From Xanthocytophaga agilis (lineage in GTDB: Bacteria > Bacteroidota > Bacteroidia > Cytophagales > 172606-1), in contig NZ_JASJOU010000002.1 of NCBI RefSeq assembly GCF_030068605.1, positions 744,001 to 808,000 of the forward strand: DNA of 64,000 nucleotides. Reading direction: 5' to 3'. This document shows positions 42,715-52,442 of this stretch, piece by piece (position 1 is the stretch's first letter; each line of letters begins with the position of its first letter). The notes beneath the pieces were generated by a model that ran no database searches, had not been told where the DNA came from, and saw nothing but the letters and a program-made list of their open reading frames with translations. Made by a program: the position numbers and the translations under genes.

Positions 42715-44550
42715 ATGCAAATTCCGAACATCAGCAAGGCTTTGCTTTGCACCTTAGTACTTTTTATCCCAAGTCTGCTTTATTCTCAAACCAGTAAAGT
42801 ATTAACCAATCATGTAGGATACGAAGAAAACAAACCTAAAAGAGCCGTATTACTCGCTGATACCCAGCTGTCTCCAGAAAGCTTTCAATTAATAAACCAG
42901 ACAAATGGCAGTGTAGTGTATTCTGGTAAGCCAGTATTCAGCGGACCTGTTGACAAATGGAAAAACTGGATTTTCTGGACAATAGACTTTAGTGACTATT
43001 CAACCAATGGGACCTATCTGTTACAGGTATCTTTGCCTGGTAAGTCAGTCATTTCCTATCCATTCAAGATTGGTAAGAATATCCTTGAGCAAGCCACTAT
43101 ATCAGATGTGATCTACTATTTTAAAGGACAACGAGCCTCAGGCCTGTTGGATAAGGCTGATCATCATCTGGCACTGTCAGGTGCCACTGAACGAACCATT
43201 GATGCACATGGTGGCTGGTATGATGCCAGTGGTGATTATGGTAAGCATCTATCTCATCTGTCATTCTCTTCCTATTTCAATCCTCAGCAGATTTCACTCA
43301 CTGTATGGAGTCTACTCAAAACATATGAACTGCTGGTTCAGCGCACAGGAACAGATTTCCGTCAATACACTAGGAGATTACTGGATGAAGCTATGTATGG
43401 CGCTGACTATCTTACCCGTATGCATCCACAGAAAGGATCTTTCTACAGATCTGTATCTGCTCCCGGTCCAGGTAAATTGCCTCAGGATAGAGTGATTCGT
43501 GCAGAAGAGAGTAACTATCGCATCAAACAAAATAAAGACCAATCATTTACTACCAGTGTAGCCGGAAGAGACTGGCGCACCTACCAAACCAGCTATCGGT
43601 CAGGGAGTGGACTTTCCATTGCAGCGTTAGCTATTGCAGCCCGATACGATACATCAGGCGACTACACAAATAAAGATTACCTGAAAGCAGCCGAAGAAGC
43701 ATTTGCATTTCTGGAAACAGATAATGTGCTTATGACTAATGATGGCAAAGAAAATATAGTGGATGACTATACAGCCTTATGTGCAGCTACAGAACTTTAC
43801 AAGACTACTAAAAAGGATGTTTATAAAAAAGCGGCAGAAAAGAGAGCCCAACAATTAATCAACAGACTCAGTCGCTGGAAAAATTACCAGGATTACTGGC
43901 GTGCCGATGCCAAAGATCGTCCGTTCTTTCATCCTTCTGATGCAGGGTTACCTATTGCTAGTCTGATATACTATTCTCAGATAGCAACTCCAGCCGTGCA
44001 AACTACGATCAAACAAGCAATCAAACGTTCTCTCACATTCGAACTGGCCATTACCCGAGAAGTTACGAATCCGTTTGGTTACAGTCGTCAATTAGTACAG
44101 GATACGGCGGGCAACAGGCGTAGTACTTTTTTCTTTCCACATGGTAGTGAAGCCTCCCCGTGGTGGCAAGGCGAAAACGCCCGATTGGGATCTATAGCAG
44201 CCGCAGCCCGCTTAGCGATTCCACTTTTTACAGAAGACAAGCCATTTCAAAATACGTTGCAACAGTTTGCAGTAGATCAGTTGAACTGGATACTAGGTCT
44301 GAATCCCTATGATGCCTGTATGCTTCAAGGAACAGGTCACAATAATCCTGCTTACGGATTTTTCGGTACGTTTGAGTATACCAATGCCCCTGGTGGCATC
44401 GTAAATGGAATTACCTCTGGCCTGGAAGATGAACATGATATTGAGTTTAACCTTTCTTATGCGAAAACAGGTAAGGACTATGACTGGCGTTGGGCAGAAC
44501 AATGGTTACCTCATGCGGCCTGGTATCTGCTGGCAGTATCTATCCCTTAA
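42715..44550 (+). CDS. GH9 family endoglucanase
   Basis: The 611-residue secreted enzyme has a signal peptide (about 1-24, ending LLYSQ), an N-terminal CelD_N Ig-like domain (about 28-120: KVLTNHVGYEENKPKRAVL, GTYLLQVSLPG) and a GH9 (alpha/alpha)6 domain (about 130-611). Catalytic base Asp170/Asp174 are in GGWYDASGDYGKH; the proton donor is probably Glu573 in LEDEHDIEFN. GH9 enzymes cut beta-1,4-glucan chains with inversion. It is not fused to a carbohydrate-binding or T9SS domain, so it is likely periplasmic. It precedes a ThuA-like gene by 26 bases and is near the xylan locus. Confidence 0.93.
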   Translation: MQIPNISKALLCTLVLFIPSLLYSQTSKVLTNHVGYEENKPKRAVLLADTQLSPESFQLINQTNGSVVYSGKPVFSGPVDKWKNWIFWTIDFSDYSTNGTYLLQVSLPGKSVISYPFKIGKNILEQATISDVIYYFKGQRASGLLDKADHHLALSGATERTIDAHGGWYDASGDYGKHLSHLSFSSYFNPQQISLTVWSLLKTYELLVQRTGTDFRQYTRRLLDEAMYGADYLTRMHPQKGSFYRSVSAPGPGKLPQDRVIRAEESNYRIKQNKDQSFTTSVAGRDWRTYQTSYRSGSGLSIAALAIAARYDTSGDYTNKDYLKAAEEAFAFLETDNVLMTNDGKENIVDDYTALCAATELYKTTKKDVYKKAAEKRAQQLINRLSRWKNYQDYWRADAKDRPFFHPSDAGLPIASLIYYSQIATPAVQTTIKQAIKRSLTFELAITREVTNPFGYSRQLVQDTAGNRRSTFFFPHGSEASPWWQGENARLGSIAAAARLAIPLFTEDKPFQNTLQQFAVDQLNWILGLNPYDACMLQGTGHNNPAYGFFGTFEYTNAPGGIVNGITSGLEDEHDIEFNLSYAKTGKDYDWRWAEQWLPHAAWYLLAVSIP

Positions 44551-44576
44551 CATTTTTTATTCTATCTTAAACTAGT

Positions 44577-45344
44577 ATGAGGTTCTATTGTTCTCTATTG
44601 ACTATCTGCCTTCTCTGTCACATAACAGCCTGGAGCCAGAAAGAAACAAAACTTCGGGTTGTTGTTCTGGCAGAATTGCATGAACAGCATCGGCCCTATG
44701 TTGATGCAGCTAAAGTCTGGCTGCATCAACTGTCTACGGATAGCAATCTGGCTATTGACTATATTGAAAATCCGGATAGTGTGACAGACCAATTTCTGTC
44801 CAGATACCAATTGTTTATTCAATTGAATTTCCCTCCCTATGGGTGGAGCGACCGAGCCAAAGCTGCTTTTGAGAAATATATCACTACCGGAAGAGGCGGA
44901 TGGGTAGGAGTACACCATGCTACATTGCTGGGAGATTTTAATGGGTATACGATGTGGCCATGGTTTTCTCAGTTTATGGGAGACATCCGTTTTACAGGAT
45001 ATATCGCTGATTTTGCATCTGCAGATGTTAAAGTGGAAGACCTCAGGCACCCTTGTATGAAAAATGTTCCCACAACTTTTCACATTGCCAAAGATGAGTG
45101 GTATACCTACACTGTAAGTCCACGAAAAAATGTACGGGTACTGGCAAGTGTAAATGAAAATAGTTACAATCCCAATTCAACCATCAAAATGGGTGATCAT
45201 CCGGTTGTATGGACAAATGAACATGTGAAGGCCAGAAATATCTATATATTTATGGGACATGATCCTGCTTTGTTTACCAATCAGGTGTATACAACTTTGT
45301 TACGGAATGCAATATTCTGGGCAGCATCCAAAGTGCAGAAATAA
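44577..45344 (+). CDS. ThuA-like domain protein
   Basis: The 255-residue exported protein (signal peptide about 1-20, ending TAWSQ) has a class I glutamine amidotransferase-like ThuA domain: KLRVVVLAELHEQHRPYV, a GGWVGVHHATLLGDFNGY segment, and HPVVWTNEHVKARNIYIFMGHD near the end. ThuA-like proteins in Bacteroidota are common near sugar hydrolases; biochemical function is mostly unknown, with trehalose utilisation the name-giving role. The usual amidotransferase nucleophile Cys is absent at the elbow here. It follows the GH9 gene by 26 bases and is probably co-transcribed with it. Confidence 0.85.
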   Translation: MRFYCSLLTICLLCHITAWSQKETKLRVVVLAELHEQHRPYVDAAKVWLHQLSTDSNLAIDYIENPDSVTDQFLSRYQLFIQLNFPPYGWSDRAKAAFEKYITTGRGGWVGVHHATLLGDFNGYTMWPWFSQFMGDIRFTGYIADFASADVKVEDLRHPCMKNVPTTFHIAKDEWYTYTVSPRKNVRVLASVNENSYNPNSTIKMGDHPVVWTNEHVKARNIYIFMGHDPALFTNQVYTTLLRNAIFWAASKVQK

Positions 45345-45463
45345 AGAAACTGCTGATCTTTGGATGCTAATTCCATAAAGGGTTGGTTATAGATTTAATA
45401 TAAACTTAACCAATCACCTTCATGTCTTTTCTGTAATTTGCCCGCCACAAACTACAAGACACC

Positions 45464-46786
45464 ATGAAAAAATACTACATTCTTTCTTTATTTACATTTT
45501 TCTGCCTCCAGGCTTTTGCCCAAAGTTCCCTGTTACAGTCAGGCCCTATGGTAGGATATTCAGACTTTCTGGAAGTAGCCTTGTGGGTACAAACTACACA
45601 GACGGCAGAAGTCAAAATTGTTTACTTTGAAAAAGGGAAACCCGGTTCCCGGTTTGAGACAGATAAAGTACGCACAACATCTCAAAAAGCCTTTTCTACA
45701 CATTTAATTGCCAACAAAGTTCAACCAGGCAAACGATATGAATATGAGTTATACATCAATAACAAAAAGGTAGATCGTCCGTATCCGCTAGAGTTTCAAT
45801 CACAATTTCTCTGGCAATGGCGGACAGATGCACCGGATTTTAAATTCGCAACAGGAAGCTGTGTGTATATTAATGAACCGGAAGTAGATCGTCCGGGAAA
45901 ACCCTATGGTGGCGAATATGAAATCTTTACATCCATAGCCAAACAAAAGCCAGATTTCATGTTATGGCTGGGTGATAATGTGTATCTGCGGGAAGTAGAC
46001 TGGAACTCTCGTACAGGTGTTTATCATCGCTATACACATACACGTAGTACACCCGAGATTCAGTCTCTGCTGGGATCAACTCATAACTATGCGATCTGGG
46101 ATGATCATGATTTTGGACCTGATAACTCAGACCGTGGCTTTGCCAATAAAGAAATCACACTGGAGGCGTTTAAGGACTTCTGGGCTAATCCCAATTATGT
46201 ACTGGGAAACAAAGGTGGTATCACAGGGACATTTCAGTGGAATGATGTGCAGTTTTTTCTGCTTGACAACCGATATTTCCGTACTCCAGACCGCAATCGA
46301 CTAGGAGACAGAACCATGTTAGGTCAGGAGCAATTTCAATGGTTGATAGATGCCTTAATTTATAGTAAAGCTGCTTTTAAAGTTATTGTAATAGGTGGAC
46401 AAGTATTAAATACAGCAGAACTGGAAGAAAACTATACAGATTACGGATCGGAAAGAGAGAAACTACTGAATGCGATCAGTGAAGCAAAAATTCCGGGAGT
46501 GGTATTTCTGGATGGAGACCGCCATCATACGGTATTGTCTAAACTGGATAGGCCAGGTCGTTATCCATTGTATGATATTACAGTATCACCTCTTACTTCC
46601 AGTAGTCACGAGCCAAAAAATGAACCCAATACAGTAGCTGTTCCTAATACGTTAGTAGCAGAACGTAACTTTGCTATCATTGAGTTTAAAGGCCCCAAAA
46701 CTGATCGTAAAATGATTATCCATATTCATGATGTAAAAGGGAATGAGAAATGGAAACAGGAGATCAATGCCAATGATCTCAAATAA
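45464..46786 (+). CDS. PhoD-like alkaline phosphatase family protein
   Basis: The 440-residue exported protein has a signal peptide (about 1-19, ending AFAQ), an N-terminal beta domain (about 22-120) and a metallophosphatase domain. Metal-ligand motifs are visible: FATGSCVY, FMLWLGDNVYLREVDW, YAIWDDHDFGPDNSDRG, QFFLLDNRYFRTPD and VFLDGDRHHTVL. PhoD enzymes cleave phosphomono- and diesters. It is the third gene of a plus-strand run after GH9 and ThuA but has a 119-base gap before it, so a common promoter is uncertain. A perfect bidirectional terminator follows. Confidence 0.9.
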   Translation: MKKYYILSLFTFFCLQAFAQSSLLQSGPMVGYSDFLEVALWVQTTQTAEVKIVYFEKGKPGSRFETDKVRTTSQKAFSTHLIANKVQPGKRYEYELYINNKKVDRPYPLEFQSQFLWQWRTDAPDFKFATGSCVYINEPEVDRPGKPYGGEYEIFTSIAKQKPDFMLWLGDNVYLREVDWNSRTGVYHRYTHTRSTPEIQSLLGSTHNYAIWDDHDFGPDNSDRGFANKEITLEAFKDFWANPNYVLGNKGGITGTFQWNDVQFFLLDNRYFRTPDRNRLGDRTMLGQEQFQWLIDALIYSKAAFKVIVIGGQVLNTAELEENYTDYGSEREKLLNAISEAKIPGVVFLDGDRHHTVLSKLDRPGRYPLYDITVSPLTSSSHEPKNEPNTVAVPNTLVAERNFAIIEFKGPKTDRKMIIHIHDVKGNEKWKQEINANDLK

Positions 46787-46816
46787 ATAAGTAGTTACTG
46801 ATACATATAAACATTT

Positions 46817-46863
46817 CAAAACAAAAGCGGTATCCAAGATAAATGGATACCGCTTTTGTTTTG
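46817..46863. terminator. Bidirectional terminator between phoD-like and GH67 genes
   Basis: A perfect 20-base stem (46817-46836 with 46844-46863) around GCGGTATCCA / TGGATACCGC, loop of seven, with A-rich and T-rich arms on both strands, between convergent genes. Confidence 0.95.
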
Positions 46864-46871
46864 AGTTCAGA

Positions 46872-49037
46872 TTAGATTCCAGGAACAAATAGGTGTTTGA
46901 TCTTTACATAATGTTCAAGTGGATAAGGAGGTTTCTCCAGATCTGAGGGAATAGGTCGTTTCGAAAAGCTTTGAAAATACAACACACAGGCATCTCTCCA
47001 CCAACGGGCTTCTTTCTCCTGTACCTTAAGCAAGTCTTTTACATGTACAAAGCGTTCGGCATCAATCATCGGTTGTATGGTATTCCAGGTTTGCTGCATT
47101 TGCTGTACCGATTTAGCGCCACCGTAATACCGATAACAGAGTTCATCCCAAAGTATTCGTCCGGATTGTGTTTTGTAATCCCAAGGCACGTGATGGAACC
47201 AGAGCAGAAACTTTTCCGGACAGGTTTGAGTGGAGTTAAACATATCCCGAACCGGAGGAAAATACTGACTTACAGCATCACTTCCTTTTGTAGTACGATC
47301 AAAACCTACTCCAATAGAATCAGCTTTATGATAATATACAGAGTTCCAGTCAGGACGGCTAGCCTGATTTACCCAGGGACCAGGACCATAATGATGATTG
47401 TACCCCATAATATGATGCAAACCGAGAGGAGTCATATAATTCACCAACGTTTCCCGAGAGGCAAGCATCATTTCCTTTACAGGTTTGAGAAAGCGGTTAT
47501 CATTGCTAAATGTCATTCGTAACCATTCGTCTGCAATCTGGTCTTCACTCAATGTATGGTCCCAGGCTAACCGTCCAAAGGCATACCAGTTGGCTTGTCC
47601 GAAGGGATGTCCACACCAGTTGCGTTCATCACCTATATTGGCCACTCCGGCAATACCTGTTAACTCATGCTTATCCAATGATCGATCAATCACCTTTGCC
47701 ACTTCAGACCCTTTGCCCTTTGCATAGGTATCTGCATACAAAGTCTCTTTAAATAACGAGGCCAGAAACACCATATGCGTAGCAAACCCCAAGTATTCCT
47801 GAGTGATCTGAAACTCCATCATCATAGGAGTTTTGGGCATGGCCCCAAACAATGGATGAAAAGGTTCACGGGGTTGAAAGTCAACCGCACCATTTTTTAC
47901 CTGTACCAATACATTTTTCCGGAAAGTGCCATCCAATGGTTTAAATTCTGTATAAGCCTGCTTGGCTCTGTCATCAGGAATTTTGTTATCATATACAAAA
48001 GCTCTCCACATCACAATTCCGCCTTTTGGACCAACAGCATCAGCCAGCATATTGGCACCATCCGCATGTGTACGTCCATAATTCTGTGGTCCGGGCTGGC
48101 CTTCTGAATTCGCTTTTACCAGAAAACCTCCAAAGTCAGGAACATAAGTATAGATTTCTTCTGTCTTCTGTTTCCACCATGCAATTACCTGTGGATCTAA
48201 TGGATCAGCTGTTTTCAAACCACCCATTTCAACCGGTGCACTGAAACGGGCTGTCAGATAAACCCGAATGCCATATGGCCGAAAGATGTTCGCTAAAGCA
48301 GCTACTTTTTCCAGGTATTGGGGTGTCAGAATTAAAGCATTGGCGTTTACATTCGTCAATACAGTTCCATTGATTCCAACAGATGCATTGGCTCTGGCAT
48401 AATCCTTATAGCGCGGAGATGTATAATCAGGCAGTTTATGCCAGTCCCATAAAGAAGCTCCTGCATAGCCTCTCTCAACTGTCCGGTTCAGATTATCCCA
48501 GTGATTCAGAATCCGGTGATTGATTTTTGGAGTATTGACACTATTCACTGCACTTATGTCTTGATGGGTTTGTATCAGTCGCAGAAAATGAAAAACACCA
48601 TACAAGACTCCGACATCTGTGTTGGCAGCAATGACTATATTCTGTGTTGTGCCTACCTTTGTACGTTGGATGATAAATCCTTCATTACCTATTGTTGCCA
48701 ACTGATTTTTCAGGTTTAGAGAAGCAATCAGTTTTGAAGTAGAGGGAGTACCAACAATTAATGTTCCCTCCTTTGTTGCCTGATTCACAAATGAAACATC
48801 TGTTCCCAGTAATCCTTTTAATCCAAGGGTCAGTTCTTCTCTGGCAACCTGTATGGTTTCAGACTGCCCATCCAGTACAATCTGACTTACAGCATTTCGA
48901 TAAGCAGCTACTTTTGCAGGATCAGCCAGCTTGTCATATCGTAGCCATAATCGATAACCATCTTCTGCATACCCCGAAGAAGAAAAGGATATAAGAACAA
49001 ACAGTAGTAATAGTGTATTTATAGAGAATAATTTCAT
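46872..49037 (-). CDS. Alpha-glucuronidase GH67
   Basis: This 721-residue enzyme releases glucuronic or 4-O-methylglucuronic acid from the non-reducing end of aldouronic xylo-oligosaccharides. Signal peptide about 1-24 (FSSSGYA). Catalytic candidates by spacing with known GH67 enzymes are the acid Glu312 in VKANSEGQPGP and the bases Asp386 in GAVDFQPREP and Glu408 in MEFQITQEYLG. The C-terminal helical domain has WCGHPFGQANWYAFGRLAW. The frame is open to 49094 but the signal peptide fixes the start at 49037. It is last of the leftward operon lacI-SDR-uxuA-GH67 and would act in the periplasm on products of GH10. Confidence 0.96.
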   Translation of the reverse strand: MKLFSINTLLLLFVLISFSSSGYAEDGYRLWLRYDKLADPAKVAAYRNAVSQIVLDGQSETIQVAREELTLGLKGLLGTDVSFVNQATKEGTLIVGTPSTSKLIASLNLKNQLATIGNEGFIIQRTKVGTTQNIVIAANTDVGVLYGVFHFLRLIQTHQDISAVNSVNTPKINHRILNHWDNLNRTVERGYAGASLWDWHKLPDYTSPRYKDYARANASVGINGTVLTNVNANALILTPQYLEKVAALANIFRPYGIRVYLTARFSAPVEMGGLKTADPLDPQVIAWWKQKTEEIYTYVPDFGGFLVKANSEGQPGPQNYGRTHADGANMLADAVGPKGGIVMWRAFVYDNKIPDDRAKQAYTEFKPLDGTFRKNVLVQVKNGAVDFQPREPFHPLFGAMPKTPMMMEFQITQEYLGFATHMVFLASLFKETLYADTYAKGKGSEVAKVIDRSLDKHELTGIAGVANIGDERNWCGHPFGQANWYAFGRLAWDHTLSEDQIADEWLRMTFSNDNRFLKPVKEMMLASRETLVNYMTPLGLHHIMGYNHHYGPGPWVNQASRPDWNSVYYHKADSIGVGFDRTTKGSDAVSQYFPPVRDMFNSTQTCPEKFLLWFHHVPWDYKTQSGRILWDELCYRYYGGAKSVQQMQQTWNTIQPMIDAERFVHVKDLLKVQEKEARWWRDACVLYFQSFSKRPIPSDLEKPPYPLEHYVKIKHLFVPGI

Positions 49038-49087
49038 ATCTGGCAATGTTGAAAAAGCAGTTTCAGAAATAATAAAACGACGCAGGC

Positions 49088-50254
49088 TTACCAACCTTCA
49101 GCACGACAAATGCCTAGTTCCAAACCACGTAATTCGGCTAGTCCACGCATACGGCCAATACAGGAATATCCCGGATTGGTTACTTTGGCCATATCATCCA
49201 TCATCTGGTGACCATGATCCGGACGGAAAGGAATAGGTTCAGCCACTTGTTGTTGAATAGTCAAGATCTCTTTCATTACAGCATACATATCTACATCTCC
49301 ACCTAAATGATCATCTTCATAAAAATTCCCATATTCATCTTTGGTTACATTGCGTAAATGAACAAAGTGAATTCTCGTCCCAACTTTTTTGGCCATTTCT
49401 GGCAGGTTATTCTCAGGATTCGCGCCCAGTGATCCTGTACAGAAACAGATTCCATTGCTTTTATCAGGAACAGCAGACAGAATGTATTCCAGATCATCGG
49501 CTCTACTTACAATACGAGGTAATCCCAGAATATCAAAAGGAGGATCGTCAGGGTGAATGGCCAGCTTAATACCTACCTCTTCAGCCACAGGAGCTACTTC
49601 CTGTAAAAAGTACTTCAGATTTTCCCGCAACGCTGCATGATCTATATCCTTATACCAATCCAGCTTAGCCCGCATCTGATCCAGGGTTTGTTTCTTTTCA
49701 CCCGGAATTCCAAACATCACAATACCAGCCAGTTGCTCAAGCTGCATAGAAGTATATTGTTTAAAACGTTTTTCAGCCTCCTGTACAACAGCTTCAGGAT
49801 ATGAATCAGAAGCATTTTTACGCTTTAATAAATGAATATCAAAGACAGCCAAGTCAAACCAGTTGAAATACAATGCCTTTGATTTGTCAGGCATTGTGTA
49901 GTCCAGATCTGTACGGGTCCAGTCATTGACAGGCATAAAATTGTAGGTCACAATTTTTAACCCACATTCACCCAGATTCCGCAGACTCTGTTTATAAAGA
50001 TCAATGTATTGCTGATAATTACCTGTCCGGGTTTTAATGGATTCGTGTATAGTTACACTTTCTACCACATCCCAGCTCAATCCCCCTGCCTGTATTTCTT
50101 CCTGACGTTTTTTGATTTCATCCACTGTCCACACTTCTCCATGCGGAATATGGTGCAATGCAGTTACGATTCCCTGTGCTCCGGTCTGGCATACATCCTG
50201 TAAACTCACAGGATCATTTGGCCCAAACCAGCGCCATGTTTGTCTCATTCGCAT
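49088..50254 (-). CDS. uxuA: Mannonate dehydratase UxuA
   Basis: This 388-residue TIM-barrel enzyme dehydrates D-mannonate to 2-keto-3-deoxy-D-gluconate, using a divalent metal. Motifs seen are RMRQTWRWFGPNDPVSL, ALHHIPHGEVW at the N-terminus, KIVTYNFMPVNDWTRTDL, GIKLAIHPDDPPFDILGLPRIV, and HFVHLRNV, LGGDVDMYAVM and PFRPDHGHQMMDD near the end, all characteristic of bacterial UxuA. It is cytoplasmic. It is 51 bases after the SDR gene and 50 bases before the GH67 gene, in one operon, so it handles the glucuronate that GH67 and GH115 release, after isomerisation and reduction. The isomerase UxaC is not in the window. Confidence 0.96.
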   Translation of the reverse strand: MRMRQTWRWFGPNDPVSLQDVCQTGAQGIVTALHHIPHGEVWTVDEIKKRQEEIQAGGLSWDVVESVTIHESIKTRTGNYQQYIDLYKQSLRNLGECGLKIVTYNFMPVNDWTRTDLDYTMPDKSKALYFNWFDLAVFDIHLLKRKNASDSYPEAVVQEAEKRFKQYTSMQLEQLAGIVMFGIPGEKKQTLDQMRAKLDWYKDIDHAALRENLKYFLQEVAPVAEEVGIKLAIHPDDPPFDILGLPRIVSRADDLEYILSAVPDKSNGICFCTGSLGANPENNLPEMAKKVGTRIHFVHLRNVTKDEYGNFYEDDHLGGDVDMYAVMKEILTIQQQVAEPIPFRPDHGHQMMDDMAKVTNPGYSCIGRMRGLAELRGLELGICRAEGW

Positions 50255-50305
50255 ATTTTAACAGTTATATACTAGTGTGAATAGATTGGAAAAGATAGTG
50301 AGGTA

Positions 50306-51106
50306 TTACACCCCTGAGAATACATGGAAGCCACCATCCACACAAATAACCTCACCCGTTACAAATCCGGTTCCGTCTCCAAGCAACCATAATAATGTTC
50401 CGACTAACTCGTCTGGCTCTCCAAATCGTTTATAAGGCGTGCTCCGAATTACTGCTTCTCCCCGACTAGTATACGAACCATCTTCGTTAGTCAGTAACCG
50501 ACGATTCTGGTGTGTAATAAAGAAACCTGGTGCAATTGCATTCATACGAATCTTGTCACCGTACCGGTTGGCCAACTCAACAGCCATCCAGCGGGTAAAA
50601 TTGTCGATAGCCGCTTTAGCCATAGAATAACCCAATACACGGGTAATAGCTGTTTGTGCAGCCATTGAGGAGATATTTACAATGCTGCCTTTTTCATTTC
50701 CGGCAGCAATGGCTTTTCCAAAAATGGTAGTAGGTAAGATGGTACCGAACAGGTTCAGATCAAATGCCTTTCGTAGGGCGGGTATATCTATTGTAAAAAT
50801 ATCCGCATCTGGTCCAATGACGGCTTCGGGAATATTACCGCCAGCGGCATTCACCAACCCATTGACCTTACCATAGGTATTTAAAACCTGATCACAGGCT
50901 TTCTGCAGATCGCTCTCATTAAGCACGTCTGCCTGAATAAATAAGGCTTCACCTCCTGCTTCCTTTACCTGACGTACTCGTTCATCCCCCTCAGCCTGAT
51001 TTCGGCCTAGTATAACTGCTGTTCCACCTGCTTCACAGACTCCCTTTACAAAGGAACCTCCCAAAATCCCTGTTCCTCCTGTAATAACAATCACTTTTTG
51101 ATTCAT
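50306..51106 (-). CDS. SDR family oxidoreductase, probable fructuronate reductase (mannonate oxidoreductase)
   Basis: This 266-residue short-chain dehydrogenase has a Rossmann cofactor site VITGGTGILGGSFV, NAAGGNIPEA, and the catalytic Ser-Tyr-Lys set in NISSMAAQ, VLGYSMAKAA. The C-terminal FVTGEVICVDGGFHVFSGV is typical of mannonate oxidoreductases of the SDR type, an alternative to the classical UxuB family. The reaction is fructuronate to D-mannonate, feeding UxuA encoded next. The frame extends three codons to 51115 (MFS); MNQKVIVITGG at 51106 is preferred. Assignment rests on sequence feel plus operon position, hence the specific substrate is moderately certain. Confidence 0.85.
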   Translation of the reverse strand: MNQKVIVITGGTGILGGSFVKGVCEAGGTAVILGRNQAEGDERVRQVKEAGGEALFIQADVLNESDLQKACDQVLNTYGKVNGLVNAAGGNIPEAVIGPDADIFTIDIPALRKAFDLNLFGTILPTTIFGKAIAAGNEKGSIVNISSMAAQTAITRVLGYSMAKAAIDNFTRWMAVELANRYGDKIRMNAIAPGFFITHQNRRLLTNEDGSYTSRGEAVIRSTPYKRFGEPDELVGTLLWLLGDGTGFVTGEVICVDGGFHVFSGV

Positions 51107-51159
51107 CGAAAACATACAATCTGATATTTTATAGTATATGAATGAGATAGAAGCATTAC

Positions 51160-52188
51160 TTACTTTGATGAAAGCCGTAGAGAAGATTCCCGAACAATAA
51201 GTTCGGATCGTAAAATGATAGTATTGGTAGCATGACTGGCAGAGACACCATTCAAATGACTAATCAGGCTTTTGACAGCTATTTCTCCCATTTCGTATCC
51301 CGGATAGTGTATAGTAGTCAGGTTAGGCTCTACAACCTGTGACAATGGATCATTATTGAATCCTGCTACAGCTACATCTTGAGGAACAGAATAACCTGCC
51401 CGCTTTAAAGCACTCATGCAACTGACTGCACAAAAATCATTGGCAACAAAAAGTCCATCAGGTGGCAGAAGCATCTCCTGAATTTGTTGCACAACCCATT
51501 GACCAGTATCCATACCTAAGTCAGTCACTTTTACTAAAGAATCATCATAGGCTATTCCAGCCTCCGTCAATGCCAACTGATAACCTTTGAGGCGGTCGGC
51601 GTATACATTTCGTTTCAGACTTCCTGTAACATGCATAATCCGCTGACTACCTTGACTAATCAGATGATTGGTTACCTCATAACCTGCCCTTACATTGTCT
51701 ATAATGATACTGGTAGACTGATTATGTGACATAACCCTATCAAAAAACAACAAGGGTATATTTCGCTTTAGAAAGGGTTCAAAATGTTCCAGATCTTCGG
51801 TATCAAATGCCAGAGATACCAGTAAACCATCAACTCTACTGTCAAACATGGTTCTGGCATTGGTAATCTCTTTTTTAAAGGATTCCATTGACTGGCTAAT
51901 AATCAGATTGTAGGATGCTTCATTGGCTTCTTTTTCCATTCCTGCCAATACGGTTGACATAAAATAGCTGTTTAACCGGGGCACAATCACACCCAATGTA
52001 TTTGTACGCTTTTTTCGAAGAGAACTCGCAAATGGGTTAATGCGGTATCCCATTTCTCTGGCGGTACTTGCTATAAGGCTTTTAGTAGCATTGTTAATAG
52101 CCGGATGGTCATTCAAGGCTCTACTCACTGTGGCGGGTGAGATATTTAACTGTTTGGCAATATCATATATTGTTATTTCTTTTTCCAT
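51160..52188 (-). CDS. LacI-family transcriptional regulator of the glucuronoxylan locus
   Basis: This 342-residue repressor-type regulator has a helix-turn-helix (about 6-27, TIYDIAKQLNISPATVSRAL), a hinge helix (NPFASSLRKKR), and a periplasmic-binding-like effector domain (TNTLGVIVPRLNSYFMSTVLAGME, VNDFCAVSCMSALKRAG-like NDFCAVSCM, VAVAGFNNDPLS). It leads a leftward operon with the SDR, uxuA and GH67 genes and is divergent from susC. Two CG-centred palindromes in the intergenic region fit its expected operators, so it probably controls both operons and itself. The effector is likely a glucuronate pathway intermediate or xylo-oligosaccharide derivative, which is inference. Confidence 0.94.
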   Translation of the reverse strand: MEKEITIYDIAKQLNISPATVSRALNDHPAINNATKSLIASTAREMGYRINPFASSLRKKRTNTLGVIVPRLNSYFMSTVLAGMEKEANEASYNLIISQSMESFKKEITNARTMFDSRVDGLLVSLAFDTEDLEHFEPFLKRNIPLLFFDRVMSHNQSTSIIIDNVRAGYEVTNHLISQGSQRIMHVTGSLKRNVYADRLKGYQLALTEAGIAYDDSLVKVTDLGMDTGQWVVQQIQEMLLPPDGLFVANDFCAVSCMSALKRAGYSVPQDVAVAGFNNDPLSQVVEPNLTTIHYPGYEMGEIAVKSLISHLNGVSASHATNTIILRSELIVRESSLRLSSK

Positions 52189-52237
52189 AAGTCACTCATC
52201 TTGATTGCATTAGGAAGCTAATATACTATTGCTATAG

Positions 52238-52245
52238 CAAAAATA
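52238..52245 (-). promoter_or_regulatory. Putative -7 element of the lacI operon
   Basis: The minus strand reads TATTTTTG, fitting TAnnTTTG, 49 bases before the lacI start. The first operator (52279-52292) lies just upstream, so the regulator could block this promoter. Confidence 0.5.
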
Positions 52246-52278
52246 GTGTGAGCGAAGATAGAGAATGGGTTATTTAAA

Positions 52279-52292
52279 TGCAACCGATTGCA
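52279..52292. promoter_or_regulatory. Probable LacI-type operator 1
   Basis: TGCAACCGATTGCA is a CG-centred palindrome with one mismatched base pair, of the form bound by many LacI-family regulators. It lies 91 bases upstream of the lacI start, in the divergent promoter region. Confidence 0.75.
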
Positions 52293-52442
52293 AAACAACA
52301 ATAAAAATCAATTATTATACGTCTTTATGACAATTTATTTTTTCCATAAAAAATACTATTACAAATAAATTTTCTATAATAAATAGAAATATACCACTAT
52401 AAAATATACAATTAAGTAATATTTAAGTGAAAAAAGATTTTA

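Noticed and set aside
46971-48994. Series of plus-strand ORFs opposite GH67
   Set aside because: They are antisense to a clear GH67 enzyme with catalytic residues; none has a plausible start region or domain.
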